From contig BQMF02000013.1 of the NCBI GenBank assembly GCA_027922465.2, positions 1-64,000 on the forward strand: DNA of 64,000 nt, in the 5' to 3' direction. The notes under the pieces were generated by a model, which was not told the DNA's origin, made no database searches, and worked only from the letters and a program-made list of their open reading frames with translations. Shown piece after piece: positions 8,130 to 18,418 of the stretch (position 1 is the first letter of the stretch; each line of letters opens with the position of its first letter). The DNA is from Turritopsis dohrnii. Lineage: Eukaryota > Cnidaria > Hydrozoa > Anthoathecata > Oceaniidae. A program made the translations under genes and the position numbers.

Positions 8130-8470
8130 CTACTCTCTTTGAGTTTGGGCTTACCAAAAGCTTTGAACATTGTGTGTGATAAAATTCAAGAGAGTGGTCT
8201 ATCACAGAATTATCGAGTCTGTGAAAGAGGACGTGCTGAAAATCTTTTGGAGGCGGCAAACTATCTTGCAGATGACGTGTACTTGCGCATTCTGATCTTG
8301 AACCATTGAAAAAATTTTTGGTGCCGATATCTATTATCATAGTAACTGTTTTGCTGCATACATGAAAAAATATGGGAGGGCAAAGATGGCAATTTCAAGT
8401 GAGGTCTCAAGTGAGATGAAAGGAAACGGCAGAATTTTAAAAGTATGTGAAGTTTCATTGAAGACACAAT
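8130..8470 (+). pseudogene. decayed coding region of unknown family
   Basis: Protein-like segments appear in different plus-strand frames. One carries NYRVCERGRAENLLEAANY (about 8200-8265). Another, downstream, carries GADIYYHSNCFAAYMKKYGR (about 8320-8382). Cys, Tyr and His spacing such as YYHSNC looks like a conserved domain. I have seen similar segments in uncharacterised cnidarian proteins linked to transposons, but cannot name the family. Frame changes near 8280-8320 break it. It could be part of the same unit as the following coiled-coil ORF. Confidence 0.4.
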
Positions 8471-8616
8471 TAATTTGAATTTGAATTTTGCGGTCGAGCC
8501 GGTGCGGACGCAAGAAGCAAGAAAATCGTTTTTGCAAAATTATTATTGATTTTGTTGTTTTGTTATTGGCAAATATTACATTGTGCTTAGAATATTATTG
8601 AAATATATTTGTTACT

Positions 8617-9156
8617 ATGGATGGAAACAAGACTTTTCCACTTTTTGAGGGTGATATTGGTAGACGCTGGTCAGCAGAAGCTTACATAGACCAAACATTT
8701 GATGAAATGCAAGTACTACAAGAATCGCTTAAACAACCACCAAGAGTAGAGGATACCTCCAGTAAGGTTATTAATATCTTGGAGAACCAAATATTATTTT
8801 TGGAAGAGGAAATGAGGAATAAAAATAAACTTATCGAACATCTGTTCGTATTACTGGGAGAAAAAACTCAAAAATCAATGTTGCGTGAGGAGCCGATTTT
8901 TGCTCACACTGAAAGACAAATTAACTTGGAAGACAAAAATTTAAAAAATCTCGCTTCATCAACAAAACAAATTAACACACAAATTAACACAATTCCCAAC
9001 ACACCTTCAAATGACTCCGTATTATCAAACGACATCAATAATGACATTAAAAACAATGAAAACATGATCGATGTTGATAACAATGTGACGAAAAGAAACA
9101 AGAACGACCACTATCGAACGATCGCTAAATCTGCGGCAAAAAAATCAGCTCAATGA
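8617..9156 (+). CDS. coiled-coil hypothetical protein
   Basis: This is a 179-residue frame from ATG to TGA with a plausible AT-rich upstream region. The middle (about residues 48-85, containing ILENQILFLEEEMRNKNKLI) is a strong coiled coil. The rest is Asn/Asp/Ser-rich, ending in a basic tail (AKSAAKKSAQ). No catalytic domain is visible. Similar short coiled-coil ORFs occur as first ORFs of retroelements or first exons of transposon genes, and a decayed coding region lies just upstream. I cannot tell whether it is a host exon or element-derived. Confidence 0.4.
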   Translation: MDGNKTFPLFEGDIGRRWSAEAYIDQTFDEMQVLQESLKQPPRVEDTSSKVINILENQILFLEEEMRNKNKLIEHLFVLLGEKTQKSMLREEPIFAHTERQINLEDKNLKNLASSTKQINTQINTIPNTPSNDSVLSNDINNDIKNNENMIDVDNNVTKRNKNDHYRTIAKSAAKKSAQ

Positions 9157-9405
9157 AAGAAAGTAGTTCGTTTAGAAGTAACCTAAAAGGGAGAAGTGTG
9201 CGACTCCTGATGCATTACGCTTCAGACACAACAAGTCAGACTGATGACTGCACGGTATTTTAGAATACTCAATTAATGCTGATAACGAACTGCCAACAAA
9301 ACCAGTATCCGAAGAATCGTGATTGCCTGTGGCTGAACCTTTCACCAGCGAAAACAAAGAATAAGCGGATATTTTCATTCAATAAGTTCATGCGAGCTAA
9401 AGAAA
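9157..9405. other. short unassigned stretch
   Basis: Nothing supports a gene here. A minus-strand frame at 9172-9378 has no recognisable domain. The stretch ends at the TA that flanks the pogo-like element. Confidence 0.3.
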
Positions 9406-9407
9406 TA

Positions 9408-9965
9408 CAGTACACTTCCCGATAACTCGAACCTCCAAGGGACCGAAAATATAGTTCGAGTTATCGGGGCATTCGAGTTATTAAAAGTTTTTTTTTTCTA
9501 TTCTAACAAGAAAGGTATACAGTACATAGTAGTTATACATTGAGAAAAAGTTCTAATGTCACCCTGTTTCATTGTAGCAGTAACGTCTCCGTCAATTGAA
9601 ATTGAGAGTGCATTGAGCTTTTGTCGAATATCTTCACCGCATAGACTGAAGGGCATGTAGTCATGCAGCACTTGCAATGCCTCCGGAATATCATTAACTT
9701 TTGGGCAAACTGATTAAACCTTGGCGATGACGAGGGTTTATAAGTTCCGTGCATTTTACAATTTACAGGAGAAAAAAGTTTTCGTCAACTTTGGAAGAAC
9801 AATTTACACTATTAAAAGAAAAGTGGTCACTTTTTACTGAGATTGTTTTCATTTTTCCTCTGAAGTTCGAGTTATCGGGGGAATTTCTGTCCAGGGGACA
9901 GGAAAAATGGTTTGACTTAACGAATGTTCGAGTTATCGGGGGTTCAAGTTATGGGGAGTGTACTG
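9408..9965. mobile_element. pogo/Tigger-like DNA transposon remnant
   Basis: The left end CAGTACACTTCCCGATAACT and the right end (complement of CAGTACACTCCCCATAACTT) form imperfect terminal inverted repeats. The left is flanked by TA (9406-9407) and the right by TG, a likely mutated TA. Internal copies of TTCGAGTTATCGGGG near both ends are typical of Tigger-like families, where the termini carry repeated transposase-binding sites. About 558 bp, non-autonomous, with a remnant of the transposase C-terminus inside. Confidence 0.75.
9556..9700 (-). pseudogene. C-terminal remnant of a Tigger/pogo transposase
   Basis: On the minus strand one frame reads ALQVLHDYMPFSLCGEDI and continues towards NALSISIDGD. 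This resembles the tail of Tigger/jerky-type transposases, where a short helix with DY.PF.. follows the catalytic domain. The catalytic DDE region is absent. It lies inside the terminal inverted repeats of the host element. Function is lost. Confidence 0.5.
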
Positions 9966-10550
9966 TGTGATCATGTCATTTTTGCCGCCGCTTATTATGA
10001 TTCACTATTGTTTTAGCATGAACTAAAAAACTAAAACCCAAATGAATTTATACCGTATAAGCTGATCTCCATGATTCGGCAGATTCAAATGTTAGTCAGA
10101 AATTTATGTCGGTATTTTATTTTTACAGTTGCTAAATGAACCATAGGAATTTGACATGTTGACATCATGTTTCTTAGAATCATACCGAATGTCGTCTTTT
10201 TTGTTTTTTGTTTTTTGATAAATCTTTTTTTTTGAATCTTTTGATTTTGATAAGAACAGGAGTTAAACTCTTGTAAACGAAAAAAATGAAAACAGAAAAC
10301 AATGTTTTAGAAAAGTTGAAAATTTATTTGAGTAAAATCGCAAAATGCGTTTTTCACACTATGTCTTGTGATTGGAAAAGTATAAAACACACAAGTCAAG
10401 TCACAAAAGTCAAACTCAGTTACGATTTTACAACAAGGTTCATTTTCTTCAATTTTTAACATGGCTTTTACAGAAGTAAACAAGCTTTATAAAATTAATC
10501 ATCCATATCATTTATTGAACACTTGATAGTTTTTCATGGTTTTTCATTTA
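9966..10550. other. AT-rich stretch, nothing recognised
   Basis: Poly-T and poly-A runs and short frames only. No coding or repeat structure stands out before the Harbinger end at 10551. Confidence 0.3.
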
Positions 10551-11465
10551 GGCGTGGGCGAATGTGTCAAACTGCTCATCAAACTCCATCAAACTAGCGA
10601 GTTTGATGAGTAGTTTGAAACATTTTAGTTGACAATCAAACTCATTTTTTTTTTTTTTTGAAAAATGAAAAAAGAAGAAAAAATTTCAGTTTGATGAGGT
10701 TTGATGGCGAGCAAACTTTTCATCAAACTAAATTGGCTCATCAAACCAAATTTTTGAGGTTTGATGACAGTTTGTTGCATTTGAGTCAAATTACATCAAA
10801 CTAATTGCAAAAAAACACCGTGCTGAGTGCAAAACCTAAACGTTGGAGGGTTTTTCGAATGTTTTAGGTATTCGGATTTTTAAGTTTCGAATGTTTATGT
10901 TCATTGAAATAGAGGTCAAAGGAGTTAAAAATGTCTTCGTCGGAAAGTGAAGAAGTGGAAACTCAAAGATGTGAATGCTTCACCAGTAGCTAAAAACCTA
11001 AGTGTTAGTGCTAGCCTTTCATCTGCATTGATGGGATTAGTTCCTCGAAATCTTTCTTTTGGCGAAATTCGATCGAAAATCTTTGTTAAAATGGACTCAA
11101 AATCAGTTATGTCCATCCGGAACATTTCTCTGAAACCAAATCGATCTTCAATTTTGAGTTCCTTAATGATATTGTTGAAATACCCCTTTTCCTTTGTTCG
11201 CTTAATCCAACCACGTGTTTTTCCACGACGAGGTTTTTCATCATCGGAATCCATGAGTTCATTCAGCACAACTAGCATTACTATATTACCTGTCGCCATT
11301 TTGAATTTTTTAGAATGAATGGACCACCGATGATTCGAATGTTTTGATAAAACTAGTTTGATGGTTGGCGCAAATGGAAAATTCGATTTCATCAAACATT
11401 CGAAATTTTCCATCAAACAGTTTGATGACTTGTTTGATGAGTAGTTTGACACATTTGCCCACGCC
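10551..11465. mobile_element. Harbinger-type transposon with N-terminal transposase fragment
   Basis: The left end GGCGTGGGCGAATGTGTCAA and the right end (complement starting GGCGTGGGCAAATGTGTCAA) form about 34-40 bp inverted repeats. Copies of a GTTTGATGA motif are scattered through both subterminal regions. The expected 3-bp duplication is not clear: TTA lies on the left and GAC on the right. About 915 bp, encoding only the N-terminal part of a PIF/Harbinger transposase. Confidence 0.75.
10925..11299 (-). CDS. truncated PIF/Harbinger transposase N-terminus
   Basis: Starting at the internal ATG (11299; MATGNIV) the product is 124 residues. It contains LMDSDDEKPRRGKTRGW, then IKELKIEDRFGFREMFRM and DERLALTLRFLATGE, the conserved N-terminal half of HARBI1-like transposases. 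The catalytic DDE half is missing; after LATGEAFTSLSF the frame runs into unrelated residues and a stop. The frame could open further upstream, but MAT is where a second Harbinger copy at 39585 also starts. The N-terminal region is helical. The intact frame may mean recent activity of the parent family or retention as a short protein. Confidence 0.65.
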   Translation of the reverse strand: MATGNIVMLVVLNELMDSDDEKPRRGKTRGWIKRTKEKGYFNNIIKELKIEDRFGFREMFRMDITDFESILTKIFDRISPKERFRGTNPINADERLALTLRFLATGEAFTSLSFHFFTFRRRHF

Positions 11466-11864
11466 GACCTCCACTTGTGCGATTTTGCCCGTACATACGT
11501 ACGTGGCCAGTTTTACGCATGCTCAGTGACAACTATTGCTCGACTTTGTTGGCCGTCGACGTCCAGAATATGTGCGCTTGGAAGTAGGATTCGATTCTAC
11601 TTTTTCAGGCGGCCGTGCGGCCATCTAACATGTGAGCCAATCAAATGTCAAAAAAATGCAAAATTTGCAAAAAAATAAATGCTCAACACCACAAATTTCT
11701 TTATTAACTGGAAAATTCAAAATGTTTAGCCGTACGTACGTCTTAAAGCATCAGGAACAGGAATTGATTCCACGTTGATAGTGCTGGAAAATTTGAAGAT
11801 GAATAAATAGGATTATATTTTGATGATTGACTATTACAAAGTCAAACAAATATTTTTACTTATA
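11466..11864. other. unassigned stretch with CGTACGTACG-type palindromes
   Basis: Palindromic ACGTAC motifs occur near 11500 and 11732. No convincing gene or repeat boundary. Confidence 0.3.
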
Positions 11865-12078
11865 CGCAGCGAGCGTAAGGGAGCGAGGAATCATAGTAGT
11901 TTCACGAAAGTTTTTGTTTATCATCTTCATCATCATCATCCTCCAACTTTTCGTGTTGCTGTTACACGCTGGTATATTTATACCAGGTATGGTGATGACG
12001 ATGATGAACAAAATCGAAAACTGACATTCGCCTATCTCGTGAAACTCTATGCCTCCTCTCTCGGTTAAGCTCGCTGCG
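11865..12078. mobile_element. MITE with about 42-bp inverted repeats
   Basis: The left end (CGCAGCGAGCGTAAG...) is the complement of the right end ending GCTCGCTGCG. Inside are CAT/GAT-rich runs and a small GGTATA/TATACC palindrome. A second, partial copy lies at about 20040-20196 and shares the right end and the segment GAACAAAATCGGAAAC. The target duplication is not clear. Confidence 0.7.
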
Positions 12079-12084
12079 GGGGCA

Positions 12085-12683
12085 ATTATATTATACTGTG
12101 TTATTTGGAAAGTTTGTTTGCTGAAACTGCTTAGACATTTTTCATATTTACTTTTGTGTTATTTTCGTGAAGGGAACGACAAGGATTTTAAAGCACAGCT
12201 TGGAATCGGAAATTTTACCAACCATGCATTTTATTTTTGTATATATTATGTTTTAGCTCTAAATCTTTCATTTCATTCTTCAATTCACTGAAACTTTTTA
12301 GCTATTTCTTGTTTCAAACGCATTTTTTCGCTTTAATTTTTTTTTTTGTTGAAAAAATTGTGTTTTTTTCGTTCTTACATAGTTTTTTTCAACAAATCTT
12401 ATTTTAATCATAAAATACGCATCCATGGTTGCCGTTCACACATTTCTCTTATTTGTAGGAAATACTTTCTGATATTACTTGTTAAGCCTATTTACACTTT
12501 TTATAAAGTTTATTAGCATCTAATAACTATTAGTAACTTAGGCCTATGAGATAAAAGTAACAAAGTTTTGTGCAGATTTTCAGCTGTTTAAGTTTAGATC
12601 TATTTGGTTTTCATATTCAGAGTTAGTTTTAAAATACCGCCACCGCAACACTATGCCACATGGTTACACTACTTATTAAACTA
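12085..12683. repeat. left arm of a long fold-back element
   Basis: This roughly 600-bp segment is the imperfect reverse complement of 16053-16767, continued at about 19887-19952. Matching landmarks include AGTATAATATAAT at the outer end, GAAAAATGTCTAAGC, AAAGTGTAAATA and GGCATAGTGT at the inner end. Many substitutions and small indels separate the arms, so the element is old. No coding sequence is seen in the arm. Confidence 0.75.
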
Positions 12684-12690
12684 GCATGTA

Positions 12691-15418
12691 CCCAGCCGGC
12701 AAAAAGACGTTTTAAAAACGTCTTAAAGACGTCTTGGAAGACGTCTTAAATCCGTCTTAAACTGGTCGGATTTGTCCGTTTAGAAAACGTCTTTTCAAGA
12801 CGTCTTTAAGACATCTTCCAAGACGTCTTTAAGACGTTTTTAAAACGCATTTTTAGACGTTTAAAACTTCTTTAAGACGTTTAAAAAACGTCTTTTCAAG
12901 ACGTCTTTAAGACGTTGTAAAAAGACGTTTTCTAAACGGACAAATCCGACTAGTTGAAGACAGATTTAAGACGTCTTTTTCTAACGTTTAAAAGACGTCT
13001 TCATTTTATCTGCTAAAAACGTTTGTAAAACCACTTTAAGATGTAAATAAGGAAGCCATAGTTTGGTAGTGAAAAACACAGAAACAGTATTGATAAAACA
13101 AATTTATTATACGAAGCTTTTCGTAAGTTACTTTTTACATCTTCAGGTATTATAATACTGATGATAAAATCTTCTTATTCAAATATTTACATGTAGTTTA
13201 TAAATTAATTGGGGAACAAATAGCTCATAACACTGCCAAAGTTTAGGGCTTGTCATTATTAAAAAATATTCCATAAAACGTAAGTATAGTCTTTCATGAA
13301 ATATAAAGGTATAAAAACGACTCTTGAAAAAGGGTTAGCTAAATCGAAGTAATGTTCAAATATTAAAAATTGTCATGGGTTGGAACTGTTTCTTGTTTGA
13401 TTTTACTGCAACTAAACTCAGAATGACAGAAACTGTTTGAAAACCAACCAAAAAGACATGCAAATAAAAATGGCGATTTTTCAATTAGCAGGAGCAGCTG
13501 TTGTCATGTTTTTCTTCAGTGAAACAAAATCAGTTTTTAGTTTATCGCATGATTTTGTGTATTTCCTCCTCCTCAGCTTTTTTGACAGTAATCTAAAATA
13601 CAAAAACCCTATTTAATGAGAGGTGTTATAACAATCACAAAAATGAAAACATCTAGAGTAAACAGGACACATACCAGTAACTGCTTGGTATAATCTTTTC
13701 TCCTCACTTTTTTCTTGTTATCATGTTAAAAGAACAATAAACAACTTGGGTGGAGAATAATCTAAATAAAGAATGACACACACTCTTAGCAGAACAGAAC
13801 AAACAGAATGCAGAAAGGATACATACAATAAAGTAATGTGTGCAACAAGCATAGAAAAGCATGAAAATTAAATTAAAGAAGTTAATTACCATTTCAGTAT
13901 TAAATTAACAGCGTACTGGAAATCTGATTTATTTACTTGGATTAACTGAAACCTGAAAAACAGGCAAAACATTCATGTCTATCATTAAACTCCATAGACA
14001 TTTTGAAACATCATCGAGGTGTATATATATGACAGAACAACAAACTCATAACAAGCACAAAAATTAAATATCAGTGCAAGAAACACAAGAATAACATAAA
14101 TACTGATGTATTTATATCTTTATAACTTGAATATAAAAACAAATATGACAGACAAACTTTTCCAAAAACTCGTTATTGTGCTCGTTATTGGGTAAAATAA
14201 AATAATCTAGAGTATCTTAATCAAAGTAAAATGTCTAAACTTTAAATTTCTAAACTAAACTTTGCATCTGTCATGGTAAAACAACCATCATTTTCAAATT
14301 TATCTTTTCGTACGACTTCAAAGTTCTGAATGGAAAAAAAATATTTCATGCGTTCGAAAATTTGTTCTATAATTTTTGCAATGTCATTGTGGATGGTTTC
14401 TACGTATTGGTAGTAAGTTATTAATCAGAAATGATTACTACAGATAAATTTGTGATGAATTACTGATTAATTTACTAGAAATTATAACTTCTTATGATTT
14501 TCCCCCTCAAAAAGGATTCCATAATGTCATGGTACTATATATGGTGTCAATATTCTGAAGTAACTACAAGCAAAAACATCACAGTTATCATCTATCAGCC
14601 ATCCACAAATCACTTCATTACATTACTACACTTCTACTACTACATTAAACCAACGACAAAGCAAATTGAAACAGAAAAAATCTCTCACGAAATGAAACAG
14701 AAAAGTCAGTAAGTTGCTAATATAAAGTTAAACAACAAAACTCAAAACTTGAAATATTGCCAGAAATCTTTAGAAATCAAGCATAAATCTTCCACTACTG
14801 ACTACTCACGTCCTCAAACTAACATAAACATTGACTTAATCTCAAGTAACAAAATTATATAGATTTATATATTTAAAATTATATTTAAAAAGTAAAAAAC
14901 ACTTACCGATTTATCAGCGAAGTCTTGATTTATGCAATGAGAAATCACGACTTCCAGAAATATTTTGTAAAATTGACGAACGGGAGATCCGATATTGTTA
15001 GAAAATGTTTCAAAGCTTTTTACCAATGAAATGTAATTTTTTTTGCTACTTAAAAGAAAGATATAATAGTTGTTTTTGTAAAATTAAAAAAAAAACTGAC
15101 AAGTTCGAAACTTTTATATCAATATTTTACGAATACACTATTAATATTTACCCCCGTCATTTCTTCCCGCCACGCGCGAAATCGAAATTCAAGGACGTCT
15201 TAAATACGCATTAAAAACGTCTTTCCAAGTCCTCGTTTAAAATATGAATTCGACGGCATTGCGAAAACGATAATAAGACGTCTTCAAAACGTCTGATTCT
15301 AAGACGTCTTTTGAAGACGCATTATGGGCGTTTTAAATGCGCATTATCAAGATACGTCTTATGAAGACCTGATTAAGACGAATTAAAGACGTCTTAAAAA
15401 CGTCTTGTGCCGGCTGGG
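12691..15418. mobile_element. 2.7-kb CCCAGCC-ended DNA transposon with GACGTC-rich subterminal arrays
   Basis: The ends are CCCAGCCGGCAAAAAGACGT on the left and its complement type (ACGTCTTGTGCCGGCTGGG) on the right. About 340 bp on the left and 240 bp on the right are arrays of AAGACGTCTT-like palindromes. The flanks are TA on both sides; a related copy at 49411 shows a TTA duplication. The interior (13.0-15.2 kb) is AT-rich with no clear transposase. Possible short minus-strand exons exist near 13480-13740 (donor and acceptor-like sites), but support is weak. I cannot assign a superfamily firmly; the 3-bp TTA elsewhere fits PIF/Harbinger-like elements. Confidence 0.7.
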
Positions 15419-16052
15419 TAGCTTTAGCTAAAAAATGCCCACGCACTCAAACATTTCAATTTGTATACACAGCAAGCTATACATTGCAAGCTATACAACG
15501 GAAATAAAAATAAATTTTGTTCGAAAACAAATGTTTTGGTTTATTGTGGGCCTGGTAAGTAGCATACTGATATGCTTAAATATTTCTACAAAGCCAGTTT
15601 TTTAGGAAGCCTCAAAGCTACTCAACACTCACTCAAAATCGTTTTAGAACTGTTTTGCATTATGATCACGAGACAAGTAGCATCGAGGCTCCAGTCACAA
15701 CACTTGTAGCATTTAATGCATCGAAACAGGTATACAATAACACCCTTCATTCAAAGGGTGAAGGGAGATCAAAAAATTAAGATGGATGTTTTTGTAAAAC
15801 TTTTCACAGTAACAAATATATACATTTTAACTTTTGATAACATTGTATAAACACAATAAAAACAAGAAGAATTGTGAGCATGATCATTTTGAAATGGGAG
15901 ATCAGATTTGAAAACTCATTGACAGATGGTCTTCACGGTTTTTCACTTACACTAGAATTGAGTTAAACTTTCTTTACCATAACTTTTCCAATTACAAGGA
16001 CAATTAATTGTTCATATGAAACAATAGTTAAAAGTTTTATAATACAACAAAT
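15419..16052. other. loop of the fold-back element
   Basis: Unique AT-rich DNA between the CCCAGCC transposon and the right arm. No gene seen. Confidence 0.4.
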
Positions 16053-16767
16053 AGCTTAAATGAGTTATAACCATGCGGCATAGTGTAGCAGTGGCGGTAT
16101 TTCAAAACTTGGAATATGCAAACCAAATAGATCTAAACTTAAACAGATGAAAATCTACTCAAAACTTTGTTACTTTTTGTTATCTCTTAGGCCTAAGTCA
16201 CACTGATGCTAATATACCTTTCAAAAAGTGTAAATAAGGCTTAACAAGTAATATCAGAAAGTATTTGCTACAAACAAAAGATATGTGTGAACTGAAACCA
16301 TGGATACGTATTTTATAATCAAATACGTATTTTATAATCAAAATAAGATTCTGTGAGAGCCAAAAGAAAAAAAAACTTTTTTAAAAAAATCTACTAGAAA
16401 TCTCTGTTTCAAACTTTGATTCAAAACTAAAAGTAGCCAAAGTTTACATAAAAAAAAAACAAGAAAAAATATAGAAAGGTTTTATTGATCATGATCACAC
16501 TAGGTTTGGAGGACAGTTTTAAAGAAAAAAAACACGAAGAACGACAATTTGTAAATATGGCTTTCTTTACACAGAAATCCAATTTAAATAATTTTAAGGC
16601 AAGATCCGCCAATAATCAGTGCATTGAATAAAATTTATTGAATGAAAGATTTAGAGTTAAAACATATACAAAAATAAAATGTATGGTTAGCAAAATTTCA
16701 GATTTCAAGCTGTGCTTCAAAATCCTTATCGTTCATTTCACTAAAACAACGCAAAGGTAATATGAAA
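16053..16767. repeat. right arm of the long fold-back element (inner part)
   Basis: Imperfect reverse complement of 12085-12683. It is interrupted at about 16768 by the Penelope pair and resumes at about 19887 with TATGAAAAATGTCTAAGC, running to about 19952. The right arm also holds a local duplication of AATCAAATACGTATTTTAT (about 16307-16340). Confidence 0.7.
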
Positions 16768-18208
16768 AATATTGAAGTAGTAGTATACCAACAACGAGTA
16801 ATCATTAATTATCGACAATATATTTCGGATTACTTAATCCATCATCAGGTCATTTAAAAGCATGATAAAAACAGTTAAAAACATCTATAAAATTATTCAC
16901 ACACATACTCTTATATACATATCTACACTTGTTAAAATGAGAAATCAGAAGTCAAACTTATATCTTAATTACCAACGCACGGCTTTTGTGTTCGTCCTTT
17001 GTGTTGAGATCGGGCTTGTAAGTTTTAATCATTAATGCCTCAAGTGTCATTAGGTGATAAACAGATTTCGTGCTTGAACATAGAATCTCCATGTCAACCA
17101 TTGAGAGCTCGCGATCGTAACATTTCCCCCAGTGGGCTTTTACTGGACCCTTGCCTCGATGCTCCTTCATCCTGGTGACCAAATGTCGGCTCGTTTGGCC
17201 GACATAGCACGAACTACATCGTGAACAACTTATTTTATAAACGACACCACTTTTGTAAGGATCTTCGATTTCAGGTTTCAATGATGGTAAACAGGTTTTC
17301 AGTTTCCTGAGAGTGAACACAATTCTACAAGGGGCGCTGATCTTTCGTAGCGATTGCTCAAACTGATCCGATAACTTCCCGCGATATTGAAGGAACAATA
17401 ACTTTACTTCCGGTACCTCAGTTTCTTCGACCTTGTTGTTATTCTCACCTTCATTTTGCGCCCTTCTGCATCTTTCCAAAATCTTTCCTAACGTATCATG
17501 AATGATGGGGTCGAAGAAAGTTGATGGGTATTGATTGTTTGTTAAAACAATTTTTGCTCTCTGCAAACTCTCATGAAAGTTTGGCCATGTACTGCACGAG
17601 CGCCAGATTCTGTGAACCAATCCTGCAACTACTGACCGCTTGTATCTTCGTGGTGCCAAGGCGTGGTAATTCATGGTTAGACCAGTATCGGTTGGTTTGG
17701 TGTACCAAGTCGATTCAAGTTTCCCGTTAATACGTTTAATTTTCATGTCTAAAAATGGAATCGACGCACTGGTTTCCCTTTCAATGGTAAACTTGAGTGA
17801 AAAATGGAGACTGTTGATTTCGGTAAGCTTTTGGTCGACCTTATTGTTATCAATATCCCTCAGCACATCATCCATATATCTGGCATATAGATTAGCATCT
17901 CCTTTGATGACCGGATCGTACTTACTCAACCATCCATTTGCTAGCTGTGGTGCTGGCGGACTACCCATTGCCAAACCGTCGACTTGGCGATAGAAGCCGT
18001 CACACGTTAACATCAATACATTGCAACTGCACAGAGAAACTAGTTGTTTGAAAGTATCACGATCAACAGGTGGACATTCGTATTTTCCAGAGTACAGAAA
18101 GTTGGTGCAATCGTCTATAGCTTCCTGAAGTGGTACATTTGTGTACAATGATTTAACATCAAAGCTCACAAGTTCTACACCCTCATTCAAATTTAATGTT
18201 GGTAAATT
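16768..18208 (-). mobile_element. Penelope-like element, minus-strand copy (arm of an inverted pair)
   Basis: This 1,441-bp segment mirrors 18419-19859 with no length change, and the proteins encoded by the two arms are identical. It includes the 3' part of the coding region and the 3' untranslated region with a hammerhead-type core at 16823-16848. The 5' part of the element is missing; about 30 bp of extra copy-specific sequence continues to about 18238. The pair as a whole is flanked by near-identical 13-14 bp repeats (16758-16770 and 19887-19900), with 27 extra bases before the right one. Confidence 0.88.
16823..16848 (-). ncRNA. hammerhead-type ribozyme core in the Penelope 3' region (minus copy)
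   Basis: On the minus strand CTGATGA is followed by a 5-bp stem GGATT/AATCC with loop AAGT, then GAAA: the conserved hammerhead core and stem II. Hammerhead ribozymes are known in Penelope-like elements. I could not establish stem III and the cleavage site, so activity is unproven. Confidence 0.55.
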
Positions 18209-18283
18209 AAGTAACAGCTTTTCGATAAACTGAAACCTATTGGCAGTCAGCCACCACGCCTTTACGGTCTTGCCAAAATCCAC
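16958..18283 (-). CDS. Penelope-like reverse transcriptase with GIY-YIG endonuclease (5'-truncated copy)
   Basis: The frame has 441 residues, of which about the first 20 come from junction sequence. FDVKSLYTNVP and the catalytic YARYMDDVL are the reverse transcriptase motifs; GSPPAPQLANG precedes them. The C-terminal part has the GIY-YIG endonuclease signature VVYKISC ... CYVGQTSR with the Cys pairs typical of Penelope elements, then MKEHRGKG and a conserved Glu later (LEALMIK). Full-length Penelope proteins are about twice as long; the N-terminal part including the first reverse transcriptase motifs is gone. The remaining frame has no stop or frameshift, so insertion was recent, but the copy should not be able to move by itself. 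Confidence 0.9.
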   Translation of the reverse strand: MDFGKTVKAWWLTANRFQFIEKLLLNLPTLNLNEGVELVSFDVKSLYTNVPLQEAIDDCTNFLYSGKYECPPVDRDTFKQLVSLCSCNVLMLTCDGFYRQVDGLAMGSPPAPQLANGWLSKYDPVIKGDANLYARYMDDVLRDIDNNKVDQKLTEINSLHFSLKFTIERETSASIPFLDMKIKRINGKLESTWYTKPTDTGLTMNYHALAPRRYKRSVVAGLVHRIWRSCSTWPNFHESLQRAKIVLTNNQYPSTFFDPIIHDTLGKILERCRRAQNEGENNNKVEETEVPEVKLLFLQYRGKLSDQFEQSLRKISAPCRIVFTLRKLKTCLPSLKPEIEDPYKSGVVYKISCSRCSSCYVGQTSRHLVTRMKEHRGKGPVKAHWGKCYDRELSMVDMEILCSSTKSVYHLMTLEALMIKTYKPDLNTKDEHKSRALVIKI

Positions 18284-18418
18284 AAATCAGATGTACCACT
18301 TCGACCCGTGCTTTCCATGCCAGGATCTGCTTACTACAAAATTGCACGCCAAGTATCCAGTTGGTTGTCAGTCGTCGAGGAATGCAATATTAACGCATCT
18401 ACTAAATCCATCTCCGAG
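18209..18418. other. spacer between the inverted Penelope arms
   Basis: The 210-bp spacer is not symmetrical. Bases from about 18239 continue the plus copy upstream (PPRLYGLAKIHKSDVPLRP in frame, a known Penelope motif), and about 18209-18238 continue the minus copy. The two copies were therefore truncated at different points. Confidence 0.7.

Noticed and set aside
12700..13020. GACGTC arrays as a CRE enhancer cluster
   Set aside because: They are subterminal repeats of a transposon with the same array at the other end.
13480..13740. Two short minus-strand exons with donor and acceptor-like sites inside the 2.7-kb transposon
   Set aside because: Exons would be very short and no flanking exon or domain supports them; mentioned only as a possibility.
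17521..17993. Plus-strand frames within the Penelope minus copy (and mirror frames at 18634-19106)
   Set aside because: They are antisense to the reverse transcriptase and repeat symmetrically in both arms.
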